Part shown: piece by piece, positions 9,301 to 17,301 of the stretch | Numbering within the stretch: the stretch's first letter is position 1 | How the letters are laid out: each line of letters begins with the position of its first letter | NCBI GenBank assembly: GCA_965656525.1 | Contig: CBFHKY010000005.1 | Span: forward strand, 100,868 to 164,867 | Length of the DNA: 64,000 nucleotides | Direction of reading: 5' to 3' | Source: Pseudomaricurvus sp965656525 | GTDB taxonomy: Bacteria; Pseudomonadota; Gammaproteobacteria; Pseudomonadales; Cellvibrionaceae | The notes under the pieces: model-generated | Told to the model about the DNA's origin: nothing | Database searches by the model: none | Seen by the model: only the letters and a program-made list of their open reading frames with translations | Program-made: the position numbers and the translations under genes

Positions 9301-9459
9301 GGATTGGCCCCCTTGGTGATGATTCCTGGAGCGGGAACAGAGCTTTACCGCGGAGTGGGAGCCATTGTCATGTTCGGCATTATTGGCGCCACCTTAGTCA
9401 CGCTGACTATGCTGCCTGCGCTGACAGCCACGGTACTGCAATACATTCATAAGCGTTGA
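6328..9459 (+). CDS. RND efflux permease (AcrB-type)
   Basis: This 1043-residue inner-membrane proton antiporter has the family's usual length, twelve expected membrane helices, and two large periplasmic loops. Helix-4 motif GMTLDNSIVVLE (401-411) carries Asp404 with Asn405, where AcrB has two aspartates. This D-N variant occurs in other RND subgroups. The second half holds the matching VVNNPILIV motif. Together with the adaptor it would export small molecules. The substrate cannot be read from sequence. The protein ends just before a shared bidirectional terminator. Confidence 0.92.
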   Translation: MFEAIIKRGILTTVVVLIVCVLGILAATRIPVQMIPDLDVKVISVRTVWPGATPQDIEKEILIEQEEYLRNLPTLQRIMATAQRSSAEIELEFPFGTDITEMLIRVNNALSQVPSYPEAVDQPRIYANSFSSNSFMFFSITPQPGNPRHLDMDVMLDFIDDRVKTRMTQVPGVSEIVIRGGAERQIQILVDPARLAQRQLSLTDVRNAIRNRNRDRSGGDIESGKRSYLLRTVGRFSSIADLEQLILARRGDAIIHLEDVATVQLDHFEKASSAYQDGAPNLFLMVRREAGSNVIDIKQQMLQELDIINEDILNPAGMRMQLVADDVRYVEESIANVWQNLILGSLLAISVMYLFLRSWRTTLIGVMGIPVCIIVAFFGLLIMGRTINVISLAGIAFAIGMTLDNSIVVLESIELELKRGLNRMQAAIAGVKNVWPAVFASTLTTVLVFLPVAFVQEEAGQLYSDIAIAISSAILASMLVAITLLPTAAARMRQTNEQINHVTASGLRDRILVGVQWLLATQRRRLSCIAITAILSIAIMIGLTPPAEYLPEGEEPKVFATMSAPPGYNMDTMEAIGHEVQEYFAPYIGTDPESYHRGEDAVPAIKYFNLWVYPRALRIITETSSPRDVEALMDAISEKYREYPGMRAFAARGSIISSNDGGTRSINLDISGPDLESIYQVAQDAYRRAGEVFENPRIQTNPSSLTLAQPMVEIHPNWQRAAEVGMSAQDLGFTVAALTDGSYVDEFFLSDDKVDIYLYSSVGQQAELDTLPQLPIYTPNGTVLPLNSLADIRESVDTASVRRINGNRTVTLNIIPPRSVPLETGVEIVRNDVVEYLRGQGTVPTDVSMSLSGAADQLDATRAALTSNYLVALFIIYLLLVAIFSHWGYPLLIMTSIPLGIASGLVGLWLLNAVGGWLPAVGLAAIVQPFDMISMLGFLILMGTVVNNPILIVHRAVENMKQPSTSAIDAVNEAVETRLRPIAMSTITTLFGLAPLVMIPGAGTELYRGVGAIVMFGIIGATLVTLTMLPALTATVLQYIHKR

Positions 9460-9481
9460 TACTAAGCGGCTTACGTCACTT

Positions 9482-9513
9482 ACAAAAAAGCCGACTAGTG
9501 TCGGCTTTTTTGT
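9482..9513. terminator. Bidirectional Rho-independent terminator
   Basis: A perfect 14-bp inverted repeat (ACAAAAAAGCCGAC / GTCGGCTTTTTTGT) with a TAGT loop has A-tracts and T-tracts on both flanks. It lies between the convergent RND pump gene and the copper receptor gene, and can end both transcripts. Confidence 0.95.
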
Positions 9514-9542
9514 AGTCATGAAAAATACCAATAATTAAATTA

Positions 9543-11774
9543 TCAGAAATCGTATCGCACACCGATATCCACAGAGCGCCCCTGCCCCGGTAAAGCGGCG
9601 AACTGTTGAGTCTGATCACCAGCCAACCAACCTGAAAGGTATACGCCCCCTAAAGGTTCTTCGTAGGTCTTATTCAAAAGATTGCGAACCCCCAAAGACA
9701 AAGTCACCTGTGCGACTTGATAGCGAGTATCCCAATTGATCACCGTGTAGCTGGCAGTTTCATTTTCTAACCGCTGTTCATCCACATGATGCTTGCTAGC
9801 CACCCATTCCATTTCAAGGCTATTTACCCAACGCTGCCACTGGTGCTCCAGCGCTACAGTTAGATTCGCAGGCATAATCTGATAGAGGTCACTGCTATCT
9901 GTTTTGTTTTTACCGCGTGTAAATGCGCCGTCGGCTTTCAGGCTCAACTGGCCTTTATCCGAGGCTTCCAGCAACCGCTTGCGCGCGCTCCACTCCACGC
10001 CATAAAGCTCTGCATCCTCATTCACAAACTGAAACAACGGACGGGTCACCGCTGCTACGTTGCGAGGGTTAAAACTGCCAACAGTATCAACACCGATATA
10101 GTCATCCACATAAGTATAATAAGGACTTACCGATATCAGCCAATCTTCCGGCTGACGGCTTTGCCATGTTAGCGTCGCACTGAGGGTATGTGCGATCTCG
10201 GCTTCCAAATCAACGTTGCCGACATAACCGTTGCCGTCACCAAACCAACCAATCATGGTCATCGCCATGGTATTGCGGCCCCAGCTGTAACGCTCATACA
10301 AATTGGGGGAGCGTGTTTTGCGCGCATAACCAAATTCGAACGTGGTGTTGTAAAGACTGTCCTGCAGGTCACCCATTTGATAACGGGCTGACAACGTCAC
10401 ATCCACATTATCGTCTACCCGCTTATGGTCGATACCGTTAAAAGCTGCCGCCGCGGCCGCATCTCTGTTCGGCATCATCATCATTCCGGGCATATTATTG
10501 TAGGGCTGTACGTCATCCGTATCGGTGGTGACATGCTCATAACGCACCCCAACTAACGTTTGCCAACGGTCAGTCCATACCTTGTCGGATTCTATGTAAA
10601 ATCCAATCCGCGTACGCTCACCATTATTGATATTAATATAATCATTAGGCCCCATCATCATGTTGCCTGATACAGCAGGCCACCAATCGTCTAACGTAAA
10701 ACGATGCATTTCGTGCCCAACGCGAAGAGTATGAGAATCCTCAAGGGGAATTTCCGCGCGCAGTTTATAACCAAAGTCTTTGCCTTCTGTGAGCATTGGC
10801 ATCACACCAGGCTTTTCTGCGGTAAAAAATCCCATTTCGTGAGACACGTCTTGCCAGCTTAGCTGAGTATTTAATGTCCCCCAGTTCAGCCCCCAAACAT
10901 GTTGTAGATTTAGTGCATTACTCACGTTCCCTACCATATCCATGTATTGATTCGGGAAACCTTGATAGGGTATTTCTTGATGACTCAACTTTAGTGTCAG
11001 CGATTGGTTTTCGCCAAGCAGACTGTCAGAAGCCCCGCCTTGAACCCCCAGTGTCACGCTGTGATTTTCACTGCGGTAGAGCGTGTCTAACACCTTATCG
11101 CCATTACCATCGCGATAACTTTCTGCTTTATCCAGCGCACCCGAATACGAAAGGCTGAATTGATCATCAGCCACCTGCCCACTTAACGCCACACCATGGT
11201 TGCGATTGTTACTGCGATAGAAATACGCCACTGAGCCTTTGGTCAACAGCTCATTAGGCGATGCAGCAAAAATTGGCGGCTCAGAATCCAACACAATGGT
11301 ACCCGCAATACTGTCGCCGCCTAGACTTACCGGAGTAATACCGGCCATCACTTCTACCGAGGACACTTGGCTGGCATCCATATACGACAGAGCGGGGTTC
11401 ATATGATTAGCACACGAAGAAGTACTTTCTACACCGTCCAGCAGTAATTTCACGCGGTCATCATTTAAACCTCGCAAGACCGGCAAGCTGGATACGCCGC
11501 CAGCACTGAAAAAATCAACACCTTGATCACGTAATAGCTGAGCCGCGTCCCCTGTGCGAGCAGACGGCTTATACGGAAACCCAACGACGGTCATCTGCTC
11601 AAGGTTAGACCTTGACTGATCCACACTTTCGGCAATAACGGTCAACGGCACACTCATCCACAGGCCACCAATAAGCGCCGATACACAAGTATTCAAACCG
11701 CGAGAATGCAGAGAAAAGTAACCGGTTTGGGAAGCACTAGCGGTAGAGGAAACACGCACAAATGGAAACGACAT
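9543..11774 (-). CDS. oprC: TonB-dependent copper receptor, OprC/NosA type
   Basis: A 743-residue outer-membrane receptor with a long signal region (about 1-49), a TonB-box-like stretch, a plug (about 60-170) and a 22-strand barrel ending in the usual aromatic C-terminus (VRYDF). OprC of Pseudomonas aeruginosa binds copper through a CxxxM and a HxM motif. Here CANHM is at 121-125 in the plug, and HEM occurs at 312-314 and again at 354-356. The first HEM lies at about the right distance. Surface loops are methionine-rich (for example at about 430). It should import copper across the outer membrane using TonB. A 13-bp inverted repeat sits just before the start. Confidence 0.9.
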   Translation of the reverse strand: MSFPFVRVSSTASASQTGYFSLHSRGLNTCVSALIGGLWMSVPLTVIAESVDQSRSNLEQMTVVGFPYKPSARTGDAAQLLRDQGVDFFSAGGVSSLPVLRGLNDDRVKLLLDGVESTSSCANHMNPALSYMDASQVSSVEVMAGITPVSLGGDSIAGTIVLDSEPPIFAASPNELLTKGSVAYFYRSNNRNHGVALSGQVADDQFSLSYSGALDKAESYRDGNGDKVLDTLYRSENHSVTLGVQGGASDSLLGENQSLTLKLSHQEIPYQGFPNQYMDMVGNVSNALNLQHVWGLNWGTLNTQLSWQDVSHEMGFFTAEKPGVMPMLTEGKDFGYKLRAEIPLEDSHTLRVGHEMHRFTLDDWWPAVSGNMMMGPNDYININNGERTRIGFYIESDKVWTDRWQTLVGVRYEHVTTDTDDVQPYNNMPGMMMMPNRDAAAAAAFNGIDHKRVDDNVDVTLSARYQMGDLQDSLYNTTFEFGYARKTRSPNLYERYSWGRNTMAMTMIGWFGDGNGYVGNVDLEAEIAHTLSATLTWQSRQPEDWLISVSPYYTYVDDYIGVDTVGSFNPRNVAAVTRPLFQFVNEDAELYGVEWSARKRLLEASDKGQLSLKADGAFTRGKNKTDSSDLYQIMPANLTVALEHQWQRWVNSLEMEWVASKHHVDEQRLENETASYTVINWDTRYQVAQVTLSLGVRNLLNKTYEEPLGGVYLSGWLAGDQTQQFAALPGQGRSVDIGVRYDF

Positions 11775-11780
11775 AGCGAA

Positions 11781-11827
11781 ATCTCATTGATATAAATTGC
11801 TTATGTTATAGCGAATATCAATGAGAT
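11781..11827 (-). promoter_or_regulatory. 13-bp perfect inverted repeat in copper-receptor leader
   Basis: ATCTCATTGATAT at 11781-11793 is repeated as its exact reverse complement at 11815-11827, with a 21-base spacer. On the minus strand the downstream arm contains the likely Shine-Dalgarno (TGAGA) of the receptor, eight bases before its ATG. It could be an operator pair flanking the promoter or an RNA hairpin hiding the ribosome site. Confidence 0.7.
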
Positions 11828-11853
11828 GGGATGCGACAAAAGGACGCAGCCAC

Positions 11854-12267
11854 TTAACTCCTTGCGACTGACACCACAAGACAAGCCCACATGGCAACAA
11901 CACACAAAAACGATAAGAGGAACGGCACAAAACGATGCATTGGGTGATTGTATGTTAAATGAATAGCCGAATGGACGATGCGCAAAACCACAAAAACCCA
12001 CGCTAAGTACAGCAACAAAGCGCTGTCTAACGACATCGCAATGGCACACACACCCGCAGCATAAAATAACATGGGCACTTCAAGCAGATTATTAAAATTA
12101 CGACCAAATTTAGCCACGTGTTCAGGGATGTCGTAATTGCCCATCAATTTAAAATAACGGCGGTCGACTTCTCCAGCATAAGCACTGCGAATGCGAATAT
12201 AAGCCGTCGTTAACCCAACAACCATTGTCAATAAAACCATAGCAAACATTGGATAAATAATGGTCAT
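11854..12267 (-). CDS. MAPEG-family membrane protein
   Basis: This 137-residue protein has four hydrophobic helices and the MAPEG (FLAP/GST2/LTC4S) pattern, including the conserved R-N-xE-P segment (FGRNFNNLLEVPMLFYAAG). Eukaryotic members conjugate glutathione in membranes. The bacterial function is mostly unknown. The ATG at 12267 has GGAG eight bases upstream and is preferred over a GTG three codons earlier. It lies upstream of the copper receptor on the same strand, 79 bases away, so it may share a transcript. It may not belong to the EPS cluster. Confidence 0.8.
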   Translation of the reverse strand: MTIIYPMFAMVLLTMVVGLTTAYIRIRSAYAGEVDRRYFKLMGNYDIPEHVAKFGRNFNNLLEVPMLFYAAGVCAIAMSLDSALLLYLAWVFVVLRIVHSAIHLTYNHPMHRFVPFLLSFLCVVAMWACLVVSVARS

Positions 12268-12329
12268 AGTGTTCACTCCAGAAGTGTCAACATTAACAGC
12301 GAGAAGACAAAAAAATCACACTCAAAATA

Positions 12330-13112
12330 TTAAAGGTTTTCGCCTTTTCCGGTTAACTTTTGCACCAAGACTCGCCACAAAAAAAGCGGATTACCCAACA
12401 CATAACGCCGCCATACCTTTGGTTGTACAATCAATCGATACAACCACTCTAGCCCATTATCTGTCATCCACTTGGGGCCACGAGGAATATTACCTGTATA
12501 AATACGAGGGAAGCCGCCACAGCTCAAGTACACACCTTTCGGTAACTGTTCACGATTACGCCACACCCACTTTTCTTGAATCGGCATGCTCATTCCGACC
12601 AAAACCACCTGTGGATTAGCCTCTTTTATGGTATCAAGCACACGCTGATTTTCAGCCCCGTCTTGCCTGAAGAAGCCGTGATGGGTTCCCACTAAACGGC
12701 ACTTAGGGTGACGCCGCTTAAGCTCACAACGAAAGTCGGCCGCCGTTTCATCCGTGTCACCCAAAAAGAAAAGACCCCAATCGTTAACGGCGCAACGCTC
12801 AAACAGTTCGTCCATCCAATCAGCGTAAGTCAATCTATCGCCTAAGGTTTTTCCCAGTACTTTTGCACCCAGCATAATACCTACGCCGTCCACAAAAACG
12901 AGGTGTGAATGATTCAAGATGTGACGAAACTCGTCATCCTTACAAGCCAAATTGGCCCCGTGAACATTTAAATCATTAATGATGTAAGGGGTATCTAACC
13001 ATTCAATCGCAGAGTCAATACTCTCAAATAAACCGGATCGCTTAACACTGTGAACACGCACACCTAGAATATGCTCTGTGGGAAATTCCGGCATTTTGGC
13101 GGAATCCTTCAT
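12330..13112 (-). CDS. WecG/TagA/CpsF-family glycosyltransferase (GT26)
   Basis: A 260-residue cytoplasmic GT26 enzyme. It has the family's VDGVGIMLGAKVLGK segment, the FFLGDTDETAADF motif and the hallmark PQVVLVGMSMPIQEKWVW. Relatives add ManNAc(A) or related sugars to undecaprenyl-diphosphate-linked acceptors. Here it should add one residue of the EPS repeat unit. ATG at 13112 has GGAG about ten bases before it, whereas a TTG six bases earlier does not fit. It is the last gene of the 27-kb minus-strand EPS cluster. Confidence 0.88.
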   Translation of the reverse strand: MKDSAKMPEFPTEHILGVRVHSVKRSGLFESIDSAIEWLDTPYIINDLNVHGANLACKDDEFRHILNHSHLVFVDGVGIMLGAKVLGKTLGDRLTYADWMDELFERCAVNDWGLFFLGDTDETAADFRCELKRRHPKCRLVGTHHGFFRQDGAENQRVLDTIKEANPQVVLVGMSMPIQEKWVWRNREQLPKGVYLSCGGFPRIYTGNIPRGPKWMTDNGLEWLYRLIVQPKVWRRYVLGNPLFLWRVLVQKLTGKGENL

Positions 13113-13169
13113 GGTCAAATCTCCAGTTCGTCTTATGTTTCGTATGAAAGCTACTGAGGTGATGTTTTT

Positions 13170-14363
13170 TTAAGATCTAGTGTGATATTCGCTATAAATA
13201 TCCTGCAATAAATCACCAACACGACGCGCATTATCCGCCCAAGTATACTCAGATGCGACGCGTTTCCTGGCTGCCGCACCGAGAGCTGTTCTTAAAGCAT
13301 CATCCATCACTAATTTACGCAATTCTGCCGTCAGCGCTTTGACCGAGCCTTGTTCAAATAACAAACCGTCCTTCTCGTGACTCATCATTTCACGAACAGG
13401 CTCTGTGGCTACGGCAACAGTGGCCTTTGCCATTGCCATGTATTCGAATACTTTTAAGGGTGAACAATACCACGCCGAATTCGACAGTACCGCAATATCC
13501 ATCGCGGCCAAATATTCATTGATCTTTGCTTGTGGCACATGGCCGGTCAGCGTGACATGTGCGCTGAAATTTTCACTCTGCGCTTGAGTCAACCACTCAC
13601 CGGCATCTTGGCGCACTTGCCCCACAAGCATAAGATGCACAGGTAGACCTTCGGATAGTAATTGAGCAAAGGCTGAAAATAATAAATCCAACCCATGCCA
13701 AGGTGCAAAACTGCCCACAAAACCAAGCACAATCTTATTGGGGGAAATACCCACTTCATTACGTACGCTTGATCCATCTAACTGCGGATCAAACTGCTCG
13801 ATCAAAACACCGTTGGGTATCGATCGCACGGGTATATTTTTTGCCACCTGTTGCCGAAATGACTTTGCCAACACCTCCGTCACTGCAAAACCGCCATTGC
13901 ACAAACTTAATGCCCTTGAGGTACTAAAAAAACGTGCCATACCGGGCAGCCGATAAAACTTCAGACCTAAGTCTTCTTCATCCGGCGAATTCAGTTCCAA
14001 CACCACAGGAATACCTAACGATCTAGCCGCCCAAATAATCGATAAGTTTTTCCATTCATAACGGGCCAGCACAATATCCGCCTTCATTGCTTGTAACTGG
14101 CGGCGTTCGGCCTGCATTTTTTTCCACTCCATCAGAACAGCTTTGATATCTGAGATATAAAAGCGCGCAATGGTGGTTTTGAATTGTTGAAGCTTTGTTA
14201 TTTCAGGCGTGCCTGCATGATCGATGACCGGGGGTTGTATCACCGAAAAGCGAAAGCCGTTATCTTGCGCTAACTGCTTAAATTCCCGTGCAAACATGCG
14301 CGTATGTACATACGAGCCATCTCGCTCACACTCTTGATAATGGACATATACCACATGCTTCAT
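13170..14363 (-). CDS. GT4-family glycosyltransferase (copy 2)
   Basis: A 397-residue GT-B-fold transferase with the group 1 C-terminal domain: GFVGSFAPWHGLDLLF, then a GHVPQAKINEYLAAMDIAV stretch and the donor-site SPLKVFEYMAMAK. It transfers a nucleotide-sugar-derived residue to the lipid-linked EPS unit in the cytoplasm. By eye it is well over half identical along its whole length to the GT4 at 19028-20215. Each copy sits next to a polymerase-type gene that is also duplicated. Acceptor and sugar are unknown. Confidence 0.88.
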   Translation of the reverse strand: MKHVVYVHYQECERDGSYVHTRMFAREFKQLAQDNGFRFSVIQPPVIDHAGTPEITKLQQFKTTIARFYISDIKAVLMEWKKMQAERRQLQAMKADIVLARYEWKNLSIIWAARSLGIPVVLELNSPDEEDLGLKFYRLPGMARFFSTSRALSLCNGGFAVTEVLAKSFRQQVAKNIPVRSIPNGVLIEQFDPQLDGSSVRNEVGISPNKIVLGFVGSFAPWHGLDLLFSAFAQLLSEGLPVHLMLVGQVRQDAGEWLTQAQSENFSAHVTLTGHVPQAKINEYLAAMDIAVLSNSAWYCSPLKVFEYMAMAKATVAVATEPVREMMSHEKDGLLFEQGSVKALTAELRKLVMDDALRTALGAAARKRVASEYTWADNARRVGDLLQDIYSEYHTRS

Positions 14364-14456
14364 AATAATTGCTTAATCATTAATTTGATGATTGGCTCTG
14401 GTTATTAATTCAATTCATTGAGAGAGAAATCGTAATTACGTGTACCCCTATAAGGC

Positions 14457-15986
14457 TCACGCCCTTGCCTCCTCTTCATTGACGGACAGCTCACTAGCAC
14501 TGCTCTCATTTCTTTCAAACTGCGCCATTCTGTACATTGCCATCACCAACCCCATAAGCAACCAAGGTTTGTGATCAGTAAAAAAGTGCATGGGGTTTGC
14601 CAAGTTATGAATAATTAGTGTCAGTAGTGACGCCACAATACCTAAGCTAACAACCGAGATAATTCCGTCTTCATGAATAAAGTTTTTAATGGCAGTTATA
14701 ATAGTCACTGCAAAAATACTGAGCACCAACAACAAAGAGGGGATGCCAGTTTCACCCGCGATCAGTAAAAAGGTATTATGCACTGGGTAAGCATAATTAA
14801 AAGCGATAGCGTCCATTGTGCGATCATATTGTGTCATAAAATAGGTATAGTGATTCACACCCACACCCGTAAACGGATTAGCAGCTATCATATTTTTTGC
14901 AACTTCCATCAGAGGGTAACGAACTTCAGCAGTACCGTGGTCATCCAAGAGCAAGCGATCCCTCAAACTTCCAGATGCCGCGAACAGCACACCAAACCCC
15001 AGAGCACCGATTAATCCAGCCACCCCCATTCCAGCAATAGGATTGTGTCCTCGGCGTCTTAACCAAAAGGGTAACGTCACTCCCATAGCGGCCACTAAAG
15101 CCACCCATCCTCCGCGCGAGCCACTGAATATTTCTGCAATCACGCCGACACCGACCGCGCCCCCGATAAGTATTTTTGAGCTCCAATTCCTTTCCGCCCA
15201 AAGAAAATACACAGCCGTAGGAATTATCAGATTCAGAAACATCGCAAAGTCATTTGGATGATCCAAAGTGCCTGCCACTCGAAACACCATCTTCTGGCCA
15301 ATCTGCATGGTCAGTGAAATTTCGCGACCTAAGTTTTCGGCTGTAAAAATCACCCCCAATACTTTTTGTTCAATACCAATCAGTCCCTGCGCTGCTAACG
15401 TCCATATCATCCCCCAGATAGCGGTATGAATCAGCTTTTGGTCTTGCAGTAACACATTAGTAACAATCAAAAGCACTAATATAACTTTAATTTGCCCAGC
15501 AACAACACTAAATGCAAAAAACTGATACGGGGTAAATATTGCTGATAAAAAGTTAATCAGCAATAACAATAAGGATGGGATAAGCAGCGGCTTGCACCAA
15601 AAAAAAGGTCTAACTGACTGTGGTTCGTTGATTTGTTGCAGCCAGCGCAATAGTAGCAGCCCAAAAACGAAAACATCCAGTAAATAGATATCTAGGCCGT
15701 TGGCTTGAACGACAAAGGGTTCCGGTTCTTTGTAAAACAGTGACACGCCAAATGGTATCGGCATGGCGAAAAAAATCGCAAAAATCAACCATCGGGTAAG
15801 ATCGACATTCAGCACAAACATTATGGCCACCACCGAGGCCAAACTGATGGCCATAAGAAACATGGTGGTTAATTTGGTACTACCGGAGACTTTAACCAGT
15901 AAGGCACCAATAATTAGCCCCAAAACAAGAGGTAGAGCTTGTTTTAGCAATGTCGCAAGACGAAGCTCTATCTCTTGCCAGGTCAT
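14457..15986 (-). CDS. O-antigen ligase/polymerase-type membrane protein (copy 2)
   Basis: A 509-residue polytopic protein with about eleven helices and the Wzy/WaaL-family motifs: RVAGTLDHPNDFAMFLNL in a loop, GSRGGWVAL, and PVHNTFLLIAGETGIPS. Such proteins polymerise lipid-linked repeat units or ligate glycan in the periplasm. The ATG at 15986 has a strong AGGAG seven bases upstream. A longer version would need a TTG at 16049. It is a clear paralogue of the protein at 21797-23284. Having two in one cluster suggests either two polymers or separate polymerase and ligase roles. Confidence 0.87.
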   Translation of the reverse strand: MTWQEIELRLATLLKQALPLVLGLIIGALLVKVSGSTKLTTMFLMAISLASVVAIMFVLNVDLTRWLIFAIFFAMPIPFGVSLFYKEPEPFVVQANGLDIYLLDVFVFGLLLLRWLQQINEPQSVRPFFWCKPLLIPSLLLLLINFLSAIFTPYQFFAFSVVAGQIKVILVLLIVTNVLLQDQKLIHTAIWGMIWTLAAQGLIGIEQKVLGVIFTAENLGREISLTMQIGQKMVFRVAGTLDHPNDFAMFLNLIIPTAVYFLWAERNWSSKILIGGAVGVGVIAEIFSGSRGGWVALVAAMGVTLPFWLRRRGHNPIAGMGVAGLIGALGFGVLFAASGSLRDRLLLDDHGTAEVRYPLMEVAKNMIAANPFTGVGVNHYTYFMTQYDRTMDAIAFNYAYPVHNTFLLIAGETGIPSLLLVLSIFAVTIITAIKNFIHEDGIISVVSLGIVASLLTLIIHNLANPMHFFTDHKPWLLMGLVMAMYRMAQFERNESSASELSVNEEEARA

Positions 15987-16067
15987 TCCTTGGCTCCTGT
16001 TGGCCACATCATAAAAACCTAGACGCGGTTCAAACGATCCGTCGGCCAACGAAAGGTTAACACCTCG

Positions 16068-17264
16068 TTAATCCTTCGCATCTAACGCATCAACAAGCAC
16101 TGGTGTAATGCCTTCACGAACAGTCGCCGCGAGAGTCGCGGCACCTTTATCGGTAAAGTGGCAGTAATCCCAATGATACTCTGCGGTCTTAGGAATAAGG
16201 TTGTCAGCATCCACGAAAATCGTATTTTGTTGGTTAGCTACTTGCTCAATGATTTGATTGTAGCGGCGGAACATGTATGAGCGCGCTTCAACGGGCATCC
16301 CTCGATGATAAGGGTCGGGTTTATCCAGCTGCATCGCTTTTTCTTCATCTGTGAGATTGTTAAAGTCGGTGCTGTCGGTAATGGCAATGGATTGCGAGAT
16401 CAATGCTACTTCAACATTATTATGTTTCGCTATAGCCACTAGGCTGGAAAGCTCGCGTTGAAAAGCTTGACCATATCGTGGGTCTTCTTGCCATGTGGCC
16501 ACAGCTTGTGGATCAGCTTCTGCCTCATGCCATTGGAACAGGGGTAATACACGATTCACAAAGGTGTATTGCAGCTCTGTTAAAAGGTAGGACCAACCAA
16601 ACAACACTTCCGTAACAACAGCCCAGCCACTGCGGCGCTCTGCTAATTTGTCCAGCGGGTAATACAGTTCTTCCTCATGGCCGTAACGACTAAGATCGTT
16701 AGTATTGTGATACACCAAGATCATATCCGGTTGATAATAAAGCACTCGCGCCGCTAAATTGATCAAAGACGTTCTGACAGAGTAGCCCGGCACACCGGCG
16801 TTAATGACCTCAATTGTTTTTTCGGTATCAAGTGTGGTGTTTAATTGTTTTTGCAATTGTGCAGGGTAGGTATGATCGTTATTAGAAATAGCAGGGAAAA
16901 ACCCAAAAGTGGTTGACCCTCCTAAAGCAAATATTCGATAGACATTATCAGGCTTTGGTACAGCGAATTCATCGCCTCGAAAACCGCGGCTATTGATAGA
17001 CAATGACGCCAAGGTGTTACTGTATTCTATATGTGGCACTAAGGTTTTGCCCAGATAATAATGCTTCTCATAAAAAGGCATGTATATCTTAGGTGCATAA
17101 TCGCTAACATTACTGACCACCCTTAAAGCCACTTCACCGACAATAAAGACAAAAATAAAAACAATGCTAACCAGCAGAGTTATCAATAATCGGATACGTC
17201 CGGCCGACCTGGATGTTAACTTGGTATCGTTGTCTACACTGGCTTGTGCCACTATTTTCTCCAT
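16068..17264 (-). CDS. SGNH/GDSL-type hydrolase, membrane-anchored
   Basis: A 398-residue protein with one N-terminal membrane helix (about 26-46) that leaves the rest periplasmic. SGNH blocks are all visible: GGSTTFG with Ser117, NAGVPGYS with the oxyanion Gly, YHNTNDL with Asn, and DYCHFTDKG with Asp366 and His369. Relatives add or remove acyl (often acetyl) groups on polysaccharides. The neighbouring gene encodes an integral-membrane acyltransferase, a common pairing for O-acylation of exported sugars. A GTG at 17285 is an alternative start. Confidence 0.82.
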   Translation of the reverse strand: MEKIVAQASVDNDTKLTSRSAGRIRLLITLLVSIVFIFVFIVGEVALRVVSNVSDYAPKIYMPFYEKHYYLGKTLVPHIEYSNTLASLSINSRGFRGDEFAVPKPDNVYRIFALGGSTTFGFFPAISNNDHTYPAQLQKQLNTTLDTEKTIEVINAGVPGYSVRTSLINLAARVLYYQPDMILVYHNTNDLSRYGHEEELYYPLDKLAERRSGWAVVTEVLFGWSYLLTELQYTFVNRVLPLFQWHEAEADPQAVATWQEDPRYGQAFQRELSSLVAIAKHNNVEVALISQSIAITDSTDFNNLTDEEKAMQLDKPDPYHRGMPVEARSYMFRRYNQIIEQVANQQNTIFVDADNLIPKTAEYHWDYCHFTDKGAATLAATVREGITPVLVDALDAKD

Positions 17265-17301
17265 TAACCGATGATATGAAACCACATCTTTGAGTGAATC
17301 T

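Noticed and set aside
6328..9459. Asn405 as a disabling mutation of the RND pump
   Set aside because: The Asp-Asn pair at helix 4 occurs in functional RND subgroups, so it is not evidence of loss.
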